Below, piece after piece: positions 27,877-37,017 of a DNA stretch of 64,000 nucleotides; position 1 is the first letter of the stretch, and every line of letters starts with the position of its first letter. Both the position numbers and the translations under genes were made by a program. The notes beneath the pieces were generated by a model. The model was not told the DNA's origin. It did no database searches and worked only from the letters and a program-made list of their open reading frames with translations. Source of the stretch: Promineifilum sp019695075. GTDB lineage: Bacteria; Chloroflexota; Anaerolineae; Promineifilales; Promineifilaceae. The DNA lies in NCBI GenBank assembly GCA_026129185.1, contig JAHCIO010000026.1, positions 1 through 64,000 on the forward strand, in the 5' to 3' direction.

Positions 27877-29046
27877 ATGAAACGACTGTTGTGGATCGCC
27901 GGCGCGCTGGTGGTCGTCGTCGTTGCCGCGGTGGCCAGCCGGCCGCTGTGGGCCGGGCCGGCCGCGCCGCCGCTGGCCGCCTCGCTGGAGGCACTGCCGG
28001 CCGCCGGCGCTAGCGATGGCTTTGCGCGGGCCACGCAGCCGGGGGCCATCGTCTTCCCGCGCGATCTGGGGCCGCACGACGACTACCAGACGGAGTGGTG
28101 GTACTACACCGGCAATCTGACCACAGCCGACGGCCGCCCCTTCGGCTTCCAGTTCACTATCTTCCGCCGCGCCCTGACCCCGCCGGGCGACAGCGCCGCG
28201 CCCACCGGCGACGGCTGGCGCAGCAACCAGGTCTACCTGGCCCACTTTGCCATCAGCGACATCGCCGCCAACGCCTTCTACCCCACGGAACGCTTCAGCC
28301 GCGGCGCGGCCGGGCTGGCCGGGGCCACGGCCGCGCCCTACCGCGTCTGGCTGGAGGATTGGTCAGTGGAAGAAATCGCCGCCGGCCAGGTACGGCTGCG
28401 CGCTCGCACCGACGCTGTCGCCCTCGACCTGACGCTGACGCCGACGCTGCCGCCCGTTCTCCACGGCGATGACGGGCTGAGCCAGAAGGGGCCGGAGGTG
28501 GGCAACGCCTCCTACTACTACTCGCTCGTCCAGCAGGCCGCCGCGGGCACAGTCACCGTCGGCGGCGAGGCGTTCGACGTGACCGGCCGGGCGTGGCAAG
28601 ACCACGAGTGGAGCACCAGCGCTCTGAGCGAGGGCGCCGTCGGTTGGGACTGGCTGTCGCTGCAACTGGACGACGGCAGCGCCCTGATGCTGTTCGAGAT
28701 TCGCCGCGCCGACGGCACGCGCGAGGCGCTCTCGGCCGGCAGCTTCATCGCCCCGGATGGCACGCTGACCCCGCTGGCTCTGGGCGACTGGACGCTGGCC
28801 GTCACCGACACGTGGACAAGCCCGACGAGCGGCGCGGAATACCCCGCCGGCTGGCGCATCACCGTGCCATCGCTGGGGCTGGAACTGACCGGCGCGCCAC
28901 AGATGGCCAACCAGGAACTCAACCTCTCCACGGTCTACTGGGAGGGCGCGGTGAAATTCAGCGGCACGCGCGACGGCGCGCCCGTCTCGGCCCAGGGCTA
29001 TATCGAACTGACCGGCTACGCCGGTTCGATGGCGGGGCGGCTCTAG
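27877..29046 (+). CDS. AttH/CrtC-like lipocalin-fold protein
   Basis: A 389-residue exported protein anchored or secreted by an N-terminal hydrophobic segment (LLWIAGALVVVVVAAVA). The body matches the AttH/hydroxyneurosporene-hydratase-like lipocalin pair: QTEWWYYTGNL, FGFQFTIFRR, GRAWQDHEWS and GWDWLSLQLDDGSALMLFEI. Two ATGs lie six bases apart; the second is better spaced from AAGGA. The ATPase-permease-AttH trio recalls attEFGH of Agrobacterium. It may receive or modify a hydrophobic substrate moved by the permease; carotenoid activity is not implied. Confidence 0.85.
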   Translation: MKRLLWIAGALVVVVVAAVASRPLWAGPAAPPLAASLEALPAAGASDGFARATQPGAIVFPRDLGPHDDYQTEWWYYTGNLTTADGRPFGFQFTIFRRALTPPGDSAAPTGDGWRSNQVYLAHFAISDIAANAFYPTERFSRGAAGLAGATAAPYRVWLEDWSVEEIAAGQVRLRARTDAVALDLTLTPTLPPVLHGDDGLSQKGPEVGNASYYYSLVQQAAAGTVTVGGEAFDVTGRAWQDHEWSTSALSEGAVGWDWLSLQLDDGSALMLFEIRRADGTREALSAGSFIAPDGTLTPLALGDWTLAVTDTWTSPTSGAEYPAGWRITVPSLGLELTGAPQMANQELNLSTVYWEGAVKFSGTRDGAPVSAQGYIELTGYAGSMAGRL

Positions 29047-29272
29047 CCCCCACACATACCTAGCCCCGCCGCACCCTGTCGATTTCTCCCTAAACGCTCG
29101 CCGCCAGAGCGCAGCAAACGGCCGTTTCGCCCGGCCGCGCCGGATGCTATCATCTTGCCCAGGGGACTTCTCTCGTCGCGCCACACGGCCGGCGGGTGAA
29201 GCAGGCGCGTTCTCTTGTCAGTTCGGTCCAGCCTGGCCAGCACACGCGAAACTGCACAGCAAGGAGATCGTC
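29047..29272 (+). other. Gap before the propeller gene
   Basis: No gene is seen. A TGCTATCAT at about 29146-29154 could be an extended -10 element but has no good -35 partner. Confidence 0.3.
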
Positions 29273-32200
29273 ATGCGGCGAATCGTCTATCGGCTAGGGC
29301 AGCTGGCCTGCCTGAGCGCGTTGGTGGCCCTGCTGGCCGGCCGGGTTCCGTACCTCTCCGCCGCGCCGGCGGAACCCGAAGCCTCCTACAAGTTGAGCGG
29401 CGACGGCCCGCTGCCTATCGGCGGCCAGGTCAGCGACTTCCAGATCAGCCCCAACGGCGTCTACACCGTCTATCGGGCCGGCCAGGATGTCGTCGAGATA
29501 TCACAACTCTATGCCACGCGGACAGACGGCAGCGGCCCCGCGGTGTGGCTGAGCGCCCTGCCGCAAGCAGGGCAGTATATCGAGGGCTACGCCATCAGCC
29601 CGGACAATGCCCGTGTTGTCTACATCGCCGACCAGGATACCCACAACGTCATCGAGCTATACAGCGTCCCGCTGAACGGCAGCGCCGCGGCCATCAAGCT
29701 GAACCGGCCGCTGGTCGAAGGCGGCAGCCTGCCCGACAACTTCAGCGGCTTCCAGATCAGCCCCGACGGCCGCCGTGTGGTCTACCTCGCCGACGGCGAC
29801 ACCGACGAGGTCTCGGAGCTATATAGCGTGCCCATCGACGGCAGCGCCGCGGCGATGAAGCTGAACGGCCCGCTGGTAGCCGGCGGCGAGGCGTATCAGT
29901 TCGCCATTACGCCCGACAGCCAGAACGTCGTCTTCGTGGGCGACAAGAACACGGACAACGTTGCGGAGCTGTACCGCGTGCCCATCGACGGCAGCGCCGT
30001 GCCGGTGAAACTCAGCGGCGCGCTCGTCGCCGGCGGCAGCGTCTTCGATTTCAAGCTCAGCCCGGACAGCCTGTTTGCCGTCTATCGGGCCGACGCGAGC
30101 ACCGACAACCTCATGGAGTTGTATTCGGTGCTGCTGGATGGCAGCACTATGCCGGTCAAGCTGAACGGCCCGCTGGCCCCCGGCGGCCAGGTCGCCTTTG
30201 GCGGCACGTATGCCATCAGCCCCGACAACGAGCGCGTCGTCTATATGGCCGACCAGGACACGAAGGACGTCGATGAACTCTACAGCGTGCCCATCAACGG
30301 CGGCATGGTCGTCAAGCTCAACCCACCGCTTGTGCCCGGCGGCGACGTGGAGTGGTCTCCCGTGCCGCAGATCAGCCCCGACAGCAGCCGCGTCGTCTAC
30401 GCCGCCGACCAGGAGACCAACGACATCTACGAGACCTTCAGCGTGCCCCTGGCCGGCGGCACATCGGTGAAGCTCAACGGCCCGCTGGCCGGCAACTATG
30501 CCGACGACTTCGCCATCAGCCCCGATAGCAGCCGCGTGGTCTATCGCGCCCTGCAGGATTTGGTCAACCGGTACGAACTCTACAGCGCGCCCCTGGCCGG
30601 CGGCGCGCCGGTGAAGCTCAACGCCCCGCTGACAGGCACGGGGCAGGTGTATGGCTTCGAGATCAGCGCCGACAGTAGCGGAGTCGTCTACACGGCCAGT
30701 CAGGACGCGACCGGCAACAGCGAGTTGTACCGCGCGCCCCTGGCCGGCGGGGCGGCGTCGAAGGTCAACGGCGCGCTGCCGCCGGGCGGCAGCGTCGGCC
30801 GCTATGCCATCAGCCCTGCCGGCGGGCGGGTCGTCTACGTCGCCGACCAGGACACGGCCTACATCCGCGAGCTTTACCAGGCCCCGCTGGCCACAGCCGG
30901 GCCGACGGTCAAGCTGAACAAGACGCTGGCCATCGGCGCGGACGTCCGCCAGTACGACATCACCCCCAACAGCCGCTATGTCCTCTACCTGGCCGACCAG
31001 ACGCGCCTCGACCGCAACGATCTCTACCGCGCGCGGCTGGACAACAGCGACACGCCACAGCGCCTGTCGGCCGGCCTGCCCGGCGACTTCAGCGTGAACG
31101 ATATGGAAATCACCGCCGACGGCAGCCGCGTGGTCATGGAAGTCCAAACCAACAACGAGCCGGAGGGCCTCTATAGCCTGCCCGTGGCCGGGGGCGCGCC
31201 GGCGCGGATCAACAAGCCGACTGTGGCCAACGCCCGGCTGCACTACTTCCGCCTCAGCCCCGACGGCCAGACGGTCGTCTACCGCGCCGTCGAGGACAGC
31301 AGCGGGGCCTGGCAGGTCTACAGCGCGCCGGTGGACGGCAGCAGCCCACAGACGCGGCTCAACAACCCGCTTGTCGCCCACGGCGAGGTGGACGAAATCG
31401 CCATCAGCCCCGACGGCGCGCGCGTGGTCTATACGGCCGACCAGGACACCGACGAGGTCGAGGAGCTTTACTCCGTGCCCATCGACGGCGGCGTCGTCAG
31501 GAAACTCAACGCGCCGCTGGTGGCCAATGGCGACGTGGAGAATTACGGTGTTAGTCCGGACGGCGACTGGGTGGTCTACATAGCCGACGGGAACACGGAC
31601 GATGTCTACGAACTCTATCTCGCGCCCGCGGCCGGCGGGGCGACGGCCGTCAAACTCAGCGGCCCGCTCGTGGCCGGCGGTGACGTGCTCTGGTTCAACT
31701 TCAGCCCCGACGGCGACCGGCTGGTGTATCTGGCCGACCAGGCCGTCGATGAGCGCCTGGAGCTATATGGCGTGACCCTCGCCGGCCCGGGCGCGCCGGT
31801 GCGTGTCAACAGCCCGCTCGTGGCCGGGGGCAACGTCTATGACTTCCGCTTCAGCCCCGACGGGGCGAGGCTCGTCTACGTGGCCGACCAGGTCGTCGAT
31901 GAGCGCTACACCATCTACAGCGTCACCCAGTTCGGCGGCACGCCCATCCAGGTGAGCCAGACCCTTGGCGCGGGCCAGCAGTTCGGCGATTTTGTCTTCA
32001 GCGCCGACGGCGATACCCTGGTCTACGACACCTACACAGAAACGGATTACTACCCGTCGCTCTATAGCGCCCACGTCGATGGTAGCGGCGACCCCCGGCG
32101 GGTTGTCGATCCCGCAACCCGGATCGACAGCTGGGACGTGATCCCCAGCGGCGACCGCGTCCTCTACGAGGCCTTCGTCGGCAGCGGGACAAACTCCGAA

Positions 32201-32422
32201 CTCTACAGCGCCGCCGCGGACGGCCACGGCGTGGCCGTCCGCCTCAGCGGGCCGATGATCGCCGGCGGCAATATCTCTAACTTCCGTGCCAGCCCCGACG
32301 AGAGCCGCGTCGTCTACATGGCCGACCAGAGCATCGACGAGGTTGAAGAACTGTATGGCGCCATCATACCGGCCGTGCAGCCGGAAACGCTGCAACTGTT
32401 TCTGCCAGTGACGGTGCGGTAA
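29273..32422 (+). CDS. Secreted giant beta-propeller (TolB/PD40-like repeat) protein
   Basis: A 1049-residue exported protein. The start is the ATG after AAGGAG; the signal peptide covers residues 1-35 (LACLSALVALLAGRVPYLSA). The rest is about 20 repeats of 48-50 residues with the pattern ISPDSSRVVYAADQ, then a DELYSVPIDGG-like strand pair and KLNGPLVAGG. This is the PD40/TolB blade style. The tail TLQLFLPVTVR is like the Leu-Pro-rich ends of other Chloroflexota secreted proteins, perhaps a sorting signal. No catalytic domain is seen; a surface binding or scaffold role is possible. Confidence 0.85.
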   Translation: MRRIVYRLGQLACLSALVALLAGRVPYLSAAPAEPEASYKLSGDGPLPIGGQVSDFQISPNGVYTVYRAGQDVVEISQLYATRTDGSGPAVWLSALPQAGQYIEGYAISPDNARVVYIADQDTHNVIELYSVPLNGSAAAIKLNRPLVEGGSLPDNFSGFQISPDGRRVVYLADGDTDEVSELYSVPIDGSAAAMKLNGPLVAGGEAYQFAITPDSQNVVFVGDKNTDNVAELYRVPIDGSAVPVKLSGALVAGGSVFDFKLSPDSLFAVYRADASTDNLMELYSVLLDGSTMPVKLNGPLAPGGQVAFGGTYAISPDNERVVYMADQDTKDVDELYSVPINGGMVVKLNPPLVPGGDVEWSPVPQISPDSSRVVYAADQETNDIYETFSVPLAGGTSVKLNGPLAGNYADDFAISPDSSRVVYRALQDLVNRYELYSAPLAGGAPVKLNAPLTGTGQVYGFEISADSSGVVYTASQDATGNSELYRAPLAGGAASKVNGALPPGGSVGRYAISPAGGRVVYVADQDTAYIRELYQAPLATAGPTVKLNKTLAIGADVRQYDITPNSRYVLYLADQTRLDRNDLYRARLDNSDTPQRLSAGLPGDFSVNDMEITADGSRVVMEVQTNNEPEGLYSLPVAGGAPARINKPTVANARLHYFRLSPDGQTVVYRAVEDSSGAWQVYSAPVDGSSPQTRLNNPLVAHGEVDEIAISPDGARVVYTADQDTDEVEELYSVPIDGGVVRKLNAPLVANGDVENYGVSPDGDWVVYIADGNTDDVYELYLAPAAGGATAVKLSGPLVAGGDVLWFNFSPDGDRLVYLADQAVDERLELYGVTLAGPGAPVRVNSPLVAGGNVYDFRFSPDGARLVYVADQVVDERYTIYSVTQFGGTPIQVSQTLGAGQQFGDFVFSADGDTLVYDTYTETDYYPSLYSAHVDGSGDPRRVVDPATRIDSWDVIPSGDRVLYEAFVGSGTNSELYSAAADGHGVAVRLSGPMIAGGNISNFRASPDESRVVYMADQSIDEVEELYGAIIPAVQPETLQLFLPVTVR

Positions 32423-32456
32423 GAGAAGAGGTTAACGCAAGGACGCCAGGGCACAA
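32421..32456. repeat. AACGCAAGGACGCCAGG repeat copy
   Basis: A short copy of the CGCAAAG family directly after the propeller gene stop. Confidence 0.5.
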
Positions 32457-32480
32457 CCGCGCCACGAAGCGCCCGCTTCA

Positions 32481-32489
32481 TGCTATAAT
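32481..32489 (+). promoter_or_regulatory. Extended -10 element suggesting a leaderless mRNA
   Basis: TGCTATAAT ends six bases before the ATG at 32496, so the expected transcript start is the start codon itself. No ribosome site precedes that ATG. Confidence 0.5.
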
Positions 32490-32495
32490 GTTTCC

Positions 32496-33272
32496 ATGCG
32501 CTCACCGTTTCCCGGAATGGATCCGTATCTGGAAAACCCAGCCTTATGGCCGGATGTTCACAACAGCCTGATCGCCGCCATTCGCGACGCGCTTTCGCCT
32601 CGCCTCGCGCCGAAGTACTACGTGCGCCTGGAGCGGCGAACCTATCTTCTCTCGCCTGATGACCTATCGTTCGTCGGCCGGCCCGACCTGGCCGTGCTGC
32701 CGTCGCTGCCCCAGGGCGCCGGCCGACAGGGCGCTCTGCCTCTGGCCGCGGCCGGCGTCGTGGAGGTCGTGCTGGCGATTCCCGACGAAGTGGGCGAGAA
32801 CTATCTCGAAGTCCACGAGGTGACAACCGGCCGCGTCGTCACGGTCATGGAACTCCTGTCGCCGGCCAACAAGCTCTATGCGAAAGGGCGCGAGGAGTAC
32901 ATTCAGAAACGCTACGAGATCACCGGCAGCCGCACCAACCTGGTCGAGATCGACCTCCTGCGCGCCGGGCAGCCGATGCCGCTACAGGGGCGGCGCGTGG
33001 ACAGCGACTACCGCATCCTCGTCAGCCGGGCCACGACCCGGCCGCGCGCCCTGCTCTACCCGTTCAACCTGCGCGACCCCATCCCCACGTTCGACCTGCC
33101 CCTTCTGCCGGGCGACGAGGAGCCGGCCGTCGATCTGGGGGCCATCTTCCACGCCCTCTACGAGCGAGCGCGCTATGACCTGAGCCTTGATTACACCCAA
33201 CCGCCCGGCCCGCCGGTGCGCGATGAGGACGCTACCTGGGCCTGGGAGCGGGTCGAACAGGGGCAAGAGTAA
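32496..33272 (+). CDS. DUF4058 family protein
   Basis: A 258-residue cytosolic protein. The N-terminal SPFPGMDPYLENPALWPDVH and the core VMELLSPANKLYAKGREEYI are hallmarks of DUF4058, frequent in Chloroflexota, Cyanobacteria and Planctomycetes. The SPANK-type motif with downstream Glu and Lys residues is reminiscent of a PD-(D/E)XK nuclease-like fold, but that is only a suggestion. The function is unknown. It is probably translated from a leaderless mRNA. Confidence 0.85.
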   Translation: MRSPFPGMDPYLENPALWPDVHNSLIAAIRDALSPRLAPKYYVRLERRTYLLSPDDLSFVGRPDLAVLPSLPQGAGRQGALPLAAAGVVEVVLAIPDEVGENYLEVHEVTTGRVVTVMELLSPANKLYAKGREEYIQKRYEITGSRTNLVEIDLLRAGQPMPLQGRRVDSDYRILVSRATTRPRALLYPFNLRDPIPTFDLPLLPGDEEPAVDLGAIFHALYERARYDLSLDYTQPPGPPVRDEDATWAWERVEQGQE

Positions 33273-33404
33273 GTAAAAGAAGAAACCGCGGATTACACGG
33301 GCCTCATAGATTTCACGTGCCGACCGTCACCCGGCCAGTGGAGGTTGCCACGGCCATCGATGCCTTTTTTCAATCAAGCTGACCGATACCCAGGAAAAGC
33401 ATGG

Positions 33405-33433
33405 TTGACACGCCACTGCCCCAGTGCTACTAT
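33405..33433 (+). promoter_or_regulatory. Strong promoter of the candidate attenuator RNA
   Basis: TTGACA (33405-33410), 17 bases, TACTAT (33428-33433). Transcription would start near 33440. Confidence 0.65.
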
Positions 33434-33439
33434 CCCCGC

Positions 33440-33588
33440 TATGCAATATAGTCTGTCGGCCAGCAGTGATTGTCGGAACGATTCGCCCACGCCCCGCGCG
33501 GTCAGGCGGACGGCCGATGCCTGCTGATTGAGACGACAGGCAACGACACCGGAAAGCCAACAGGCGCGGCCACCCCCGCGCCTTTTTT
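33440..33588 (+). ncRNA. Candidate structured leader or small RNA with intrinsic terminator
   Basis: Between a consensus promoter and a clear terminator lie about 150 bases without a convincing frame. Self-complementary parts include TGCCTG/CAGGCA around 33518-33542. The terminator's 5' arm (33563-33571, GGCGCGGCC) is exactly complementary to 33592-33600 (GGCCGCGCC), so a competing hairpin can form. An upstream CCGCGC (33494-33499) could also sequester the arm. This is the layout of an attenuator or riboswitch ahead of the gene at 33635, or of a stand-alone small RNA. I could not match it to a known class. Confidence 0.45.
33563..33588 (+). terminator. Intrinsic terminator
   Basis: A 7-bp stem GGCGCGG/CCGCGCC with a 6-base loop is followed directly by six T residues. 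Confidence 0.75.
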
Positions 33589-33634
33589 GTTGGCCGCGCC
33601 GGAGACAGGGGTTGCCGCACCAACAGGAGACGCG

Positions 33635-33949
33635 ATGACCCACCAACCGATCAACCGTTACGACCACTTCGCCGCGCTCGGCCGCGCCGGCGCAACCCAC
33701 GACGTGGACGCGCTGATGCACGCCCTGCTGGCCCACGACGACCTGGCCACGTCGCGCCTGGTTGACTTCGCCATCGGTTTGGTGGACACGCGCGAGGGCG
33801 CGGCGCGACTGCGCCATTACCTGTTCGACGGCGCGCCCATCCAGCGCAACTACGCCGCGCTGTACTTCAAGCGGCGCGGGCGCGTGGCCCTGCTGGAGGA
33901 GGCCGTGGCCCAGGGCAAGATCGACGCTACGCAAGCCTTCTCCCGCTAG
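33635..33949 (+). CDS. Small helical protein downstream of an attenuator-like leader
   Basis: A 104-residue protein, probably cytosolic, with AGGAG before the ATG. It is alpha-helical throughout (DVDALMHALLAHDDLATSRL; GAARLRHYLFDGAPIQRNYA), somewhat HEAT-like, with no membrane segment or known motif. Its transcript seems to begin at the promoter near 33405, so its expression may depend on read-through of the terminator at 33563-33588. No function can be assigned. Confidence 0.65.
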   Translation: MTHQPINRYDHFAALGRAGATHDVDALMHALLAHDDLATSRLVDFAIGLVDTREGAARLRHYLFDGAPIQRNYAALYFKRRGRVALLEEAVAQGKIDATQAFSR

Positions 33950-33995
33950 GCCGGTGGCCGCGTCTGACACGGCCGCGGGCCGTTTGCGGTAGCTT

Positions 33996-34024
33996 TTGGT
34001 AGCTTATGGCGGCCCTTCTATACT
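33996..34024 (+). promoter_or_regulatory. Candidate promoter of the methyltransferase gene
   Basis: TTGGTA, 17 bases, TATACT. The ATG at 34054 follows GAGAGGTGAAGC. Confidence 0.5.
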
Positions 34025-34053
34025 ACGGTAACAACTGTTGCGAGAGGTGAAGC

Positions 34054-34866
34054 ATGACCGATCCTGATCCCCACGCCGACATCCTGGCCCATAACCGCAT
34101 CGCCTGGGACAAGTGGGCGCAGGACGGCGACCGCTGGACACTGCCCGTCTCGCCGGCCGAGGTGGCCGCGGCCCGCGCCGGCGAGTGGGCGATCTGCTTG
34201 ACCGAGGAGAAGCCCACGCCGCGCGACTGGTTCCCGGCCGACCTGCGTGGCGTCGATGTACTCTGTCTGGCCTCCGGCGGTGGGCAGCAGGGGCCGATAT
34301 TGGCCGCGGCCGGGGCCAACGTGACCGTCTTCGACAACTCGCCGGAGCAGCTCGCCCGCGACGCGGCCGTGGCCCGGCGCGAGGGCCTGGCCATTCGCAC
34401 TGTGCCGGGGGATATGCGCGACCTGAGTGCCTTCGCCGACGCTGCCTTCGACCTCATCTTCCACCCCGTGTCCAACATTTTCACGCCCGACGTGCGCGCC
34501 GTCTGGCGCGAGTGCTACCGCGTTCTACGACCGGGCGGCGCGCTGCTGATGGGCACGGTCAACCCCATCGAGTACGCCTTCGACCGCGCCCTGGCCGACG
34601 CCGAGGGCATCTTCCAACTGAAGCATCCCCTGCCCTATTCGGACGCGACCGACATCAGTAAGGAGGAGCATGCCCGTCTCTACGGCTCCCACGCACCCTA
34701 CGAGTTCAGCCACACCCTGGAAGACCAGATCGGCGGCCAGCTGGAGGCCGGCTTCGTCCTGACCGGCTTCTTTGAGGCCCACAAGGAAGACGACCGGCTC
34801 GGCCGCTACTTCCCCAACTACATCGCCACGCGGGCGATCAAGCCCCACCGGGCAGCCCATTCTTGA
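34054..34866 (+). CDS. Class I SAM-dependent methyltransferase
   Basis: A 270-residue cytosolic protein with a methyltransferase-11-like Rossmann core. The SAM-binding motif I is VLCLASGGGQQGPILAAAG, motif II is the acidic VTVFDNSPEQL, and the DLIFHPVSNIF and YRVLRPGGALLMGTV segments follow. About 65 N-terminal residues (IAWDKWAQDGDRWTLPVS) are like those of small Chloroflexota and actinobacterial methyltransferases. The acceptor is unknown. The last 29 bases overlap the 3' end of the convergent gene. Confidence 0.85.
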   Translation: MTDPDPHADILAHNRIAWDKWAQDGDRWTLPVSPAEVAAARAGEWAICLTEEKPTPRDWFPADLRGVDVLCLASGGGQQGPILAAAGANVTVFDNSPEQLARDAAVARREGLAIRTVPGDMRDLSAFADAAFDLIFHPVSNIFTPDVRAVWRECYRVLRPGGALLMGTVNPIEYAFDRALADAEGIFQLKHPLPYSDATDISKEEHARLYGSHAPYEFSHTLEDQIGGQLEAGFVLTGFFEAHKEDDRLGRYFPNYIATRAIKPHRAAHS

Positions 34867-35191
34867 CACTAAGCGCGTAGATATAGGCGTCCACTACTGT
34901 TCCATCGCTGAGCTTCACGAGAGTCAGGACGCGCTGATAGTCCTCACCTTCTAACTCATCGAGGCCCGCCCAATGATCGACCAGCCTTTTCGAACTGAAG
35001 AGGAAGCCCTCGATTTCGCGGCCGCGCTCATCCAGGACAATGCCCGGATACCCGGCCGACGCGCCCCAGCCCATTGGCAGCAGCCGGCCGGTGACGGTCG
35101 CCGGCTGCCATTGCCCCGGAACGTGCGCCAGAACGTGCGCGTTGGGCCGGCCCGGGGCGAGCGTCCCATAGACGAAAAGTCGCTGAATCAT
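34838..35191 (-). CDS. Gamma-glutamylcyclotransferase-like (AIG2-type) protein
   Basis: A 117-residue cytosolic protein. LFVYGTLAPGRPNAHVL holds the YGTL substrate-binding loop of the GGCT/AIG2 fold. Glu in DELEGEDYQRV is the likely catalytic residue. I chose the ATG after GAGGGGATCG rather than an upstream TTG. It may cleave gamma-glutamyl amines or peptides, as the family does. It overlaps the methyltransferase gene tail to tail. Confidence 0.85.
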   Translation of the reverse strand: MIQRLFVYGTLAPGRPNAHVLAHVPGQWQPATVTGRLLPMGWGASAGYPGIVLDERGREIEGFLFSSKRLVDHWAGLDELEGEDYQRVLTLVKLSDGTVVDAYIYALSVKNGLPGGA

Positions 35192-35389
35192 CGATCCCCT
35201 CAAGCAGCGAAATGGCGATCAGACGGCCCATTTCCGCGGCCACGTCTGGCGCTTGCATCATGCGAAAAGCCGTCCTATAGTCTCGTGAGTAGCTCTCCTG
35301 CCAATGAGGCCGTTTTCCTGTCGTTGGCAGTCTAGGCGAGAGCGATGTCCCCGTCAAGGCAGTATGTCTAAAGTATCCTCTGGAGTGCT

Positions 35390-36991
35390 ATGTCCTACAG
35401 CGAAACCATCCACTCCCTGGCCCGTGATCCGGAACAACTGGAACGACTTTACCAAAGCGCGCTGAAGACCGGCGAAGCCGGAGCCTTTCAGCAGGCCATC
35501 GAAGCCGGCCGCGCGAGCGACCCGGACAACCTTCTCTACGCGGCCTGGCACTACCGGCTGCGCGATGTCGCCGCCGCCGTCAAGACTTCGTTCGTCCGCT
35601 GGGGCTGGGCCGTGCCGCTGGCGCTGCTCAATGGCCTGCTGTTCTGGTGGCTGTCCGACGAAGAACGCTACGCGATCCAGATCGCCGGCGGCCCGCCGGG
35701 CGCGTCCACCTTCCTGCCGACCCTGCTCCTGCTGGTTGCCCCACTGGCGGCCGTCTTCGTGCTGGCTTACCTGGCCCCGGTGCGGCGGCGCTGGCTGCTG
35801 GCCGTGCTGATCGGCGTCGTGCTCGTGGCCGCCGCCGGCTACGTGCTCTGGGTCTACCCACGCCTGGGCACGCGCCCCTTCCAGGAGCAGTACATCACCC
35901 TGATGGCCATGCACCTACCGCTGCTGGCCTGGGCGGGCGTGGGGCTATACCTCGTCGCCGGCCACCGCGACCCCGGCAACCGCTTCGCCTTCCTGATCAA
36001 GTCGCTGGAGGTCGTCATCATGGGCGGCCTGTTTGCCATCGCCGGCGGGCTGTTCACGGGCATCACCATCGCCCTCTTCTCCGCCCTGGGCATGGAGCCG
36101 TCGGAGTTGGTCATGCGGCTGTTCATCGCCGGCGGCGGCGGGCTGATCCCGGTCATCGCCGTGGCCGTCATCTACAACGCCGCCCGGCCGCCGGCGGGGC
36201 AATCGTTCGAGGACGGCCTGAGCAAGCTGCTGGCCACGCTGATGCGCACGCTGCTGCCGCTGACCCTGGTGGTGCTGGTGGTCTACATCGGCTTCGTGCT
36301 GCTCAACTTCCGCGAGCCGTTCGAGAACCGCGATGTGCTCATCATCTACAACGGCATGCTCTTCGCCGTCATCGCCCTGCTGGTCGGGGCGACGCCGGTC
36401 AGCCTGGCCGAGACCTCGCCGCGGGTGGCCAACGCGCTGCGCTGGGCCATCGTCGCCGTGGCCGGGCTGGCGTTGCTGGTCAGCATCTATGCTCTGGCGG
36501 CCATCGTCTACCGCACAGCCATGGACCGCCTGACGCCAAACCGGCTGACGTTTATCGGCTGGAACGTCGTCAACATCGGCTTGCTGGCACTGGTGGTCTG
36601 GGCCGGGGCGCGCGGCCGGGCGACGGACTGGCTGCCGCGGCTCCATCGCGCGTTCACTATCGGCACCGTCGCCTACGCCGTCTGGACGCTAGCGGTGATC
36701 CTCGTCGTGCCGTGGCTGTTTGGCATCGACCAGGGCGCGCTCGACGCGCTGCCGCCGGCCGTGCGCGCGGTCGTCTACGAATCGCCCGACCCCATCCTGC
36801 TCAAGTGCGTCGGCAGCCCGCACATCTACCTGCTGGACGATGGCGAAAAGCGCTGGATCGACACCATCGCCACCTTCACCGAACGCGGCTACGTCTGGGG
36901 CGATGTCCGCTTCGTCCCCTGCGACGAGCTACGCAGCCTGCCCGATGGCGAGCCGATCCCGGCCGACGCGGGGCCGCCGCCGCAACCGTAA
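35390..36991 (+). CDS. Polytopic membrane protein with C-terminal soluble repeat domain
   Basis: A 533-residue protein. The N-terminal 60 residues are soluble and helical. About twelve hydrophobic segments follow (residues 65-465), in the manner of DUF4153-like proteins. The C-terminal 65 residues contain SPHIYLLDDGEKRWIDTIAT and GYVWGDVRFVPCDEL, a small module found in many Chloroflexota secreted or surface proteins (recollection). Topology would place this tail outside the membrane. Function is unknown. Confidence 0.75.
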   Translation: MSYSETIHSLARDPEQLERLYQSALKTGEAGAFQQAIEAGRASDPDNLLYAAWHYRLRDVAAAVKTSFVRWGWAVPLALLNGLLFWWLSDEERYAIQIAGGPPGASTFLPTLLLLVAPLAAVFVLAYLAPVRRRWLLAVLIGVVLVAAAGYVLWVYPRLGTRPFQEQYITLMAMHLPLLAWAGVGLYLVAGHRDPGNRFAFLIKSLEVVIMGGLFAIAGGLFTGITIALFSALGMEPSELVMRLFIAGGGGLIPVIAVAVIYNAARPPAGQSFEDGLSKLLATLMRTLLPLTLVVLVVYIGFVLLNFREPFENRDVLIIYNGMLFAVIALLVGATPVSLAETSPRVANALRWAIVAVAGLALLVSIYALAAIVYRTAMDRLTPNRLTFIGWNVVNIGLLALVVWAGARGRATDWLPRLHRAFTIGTVAYAVWTLAVILVVPWLFGIDQGALDALPPAVRAVVYESPDPILLKCVGSPHIYLLDDGEKRWIDTIATFTERGYVWGDVRFVPCDELRSLPDGEPIPADAGPPPQP

Positions 36992-37017
36992 GGTAGGGCA
37001 CACGGGCGCACCCGCCC

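Noticed and set aside
33440..33600. Assignment of the leader RNA to 6S, SRP, cobalamin or SAM classes
   Set aside because: The conserved sequence blocks of these classes are not present; only promoter, stems and terminator are clear.
35028..35357. Minus-strand frame of about 109 codons upstream of the cyclotransferase-like gene
   Set aside because: It overlaps that gene in another frame, has no ribosome site and matches nothing I know.
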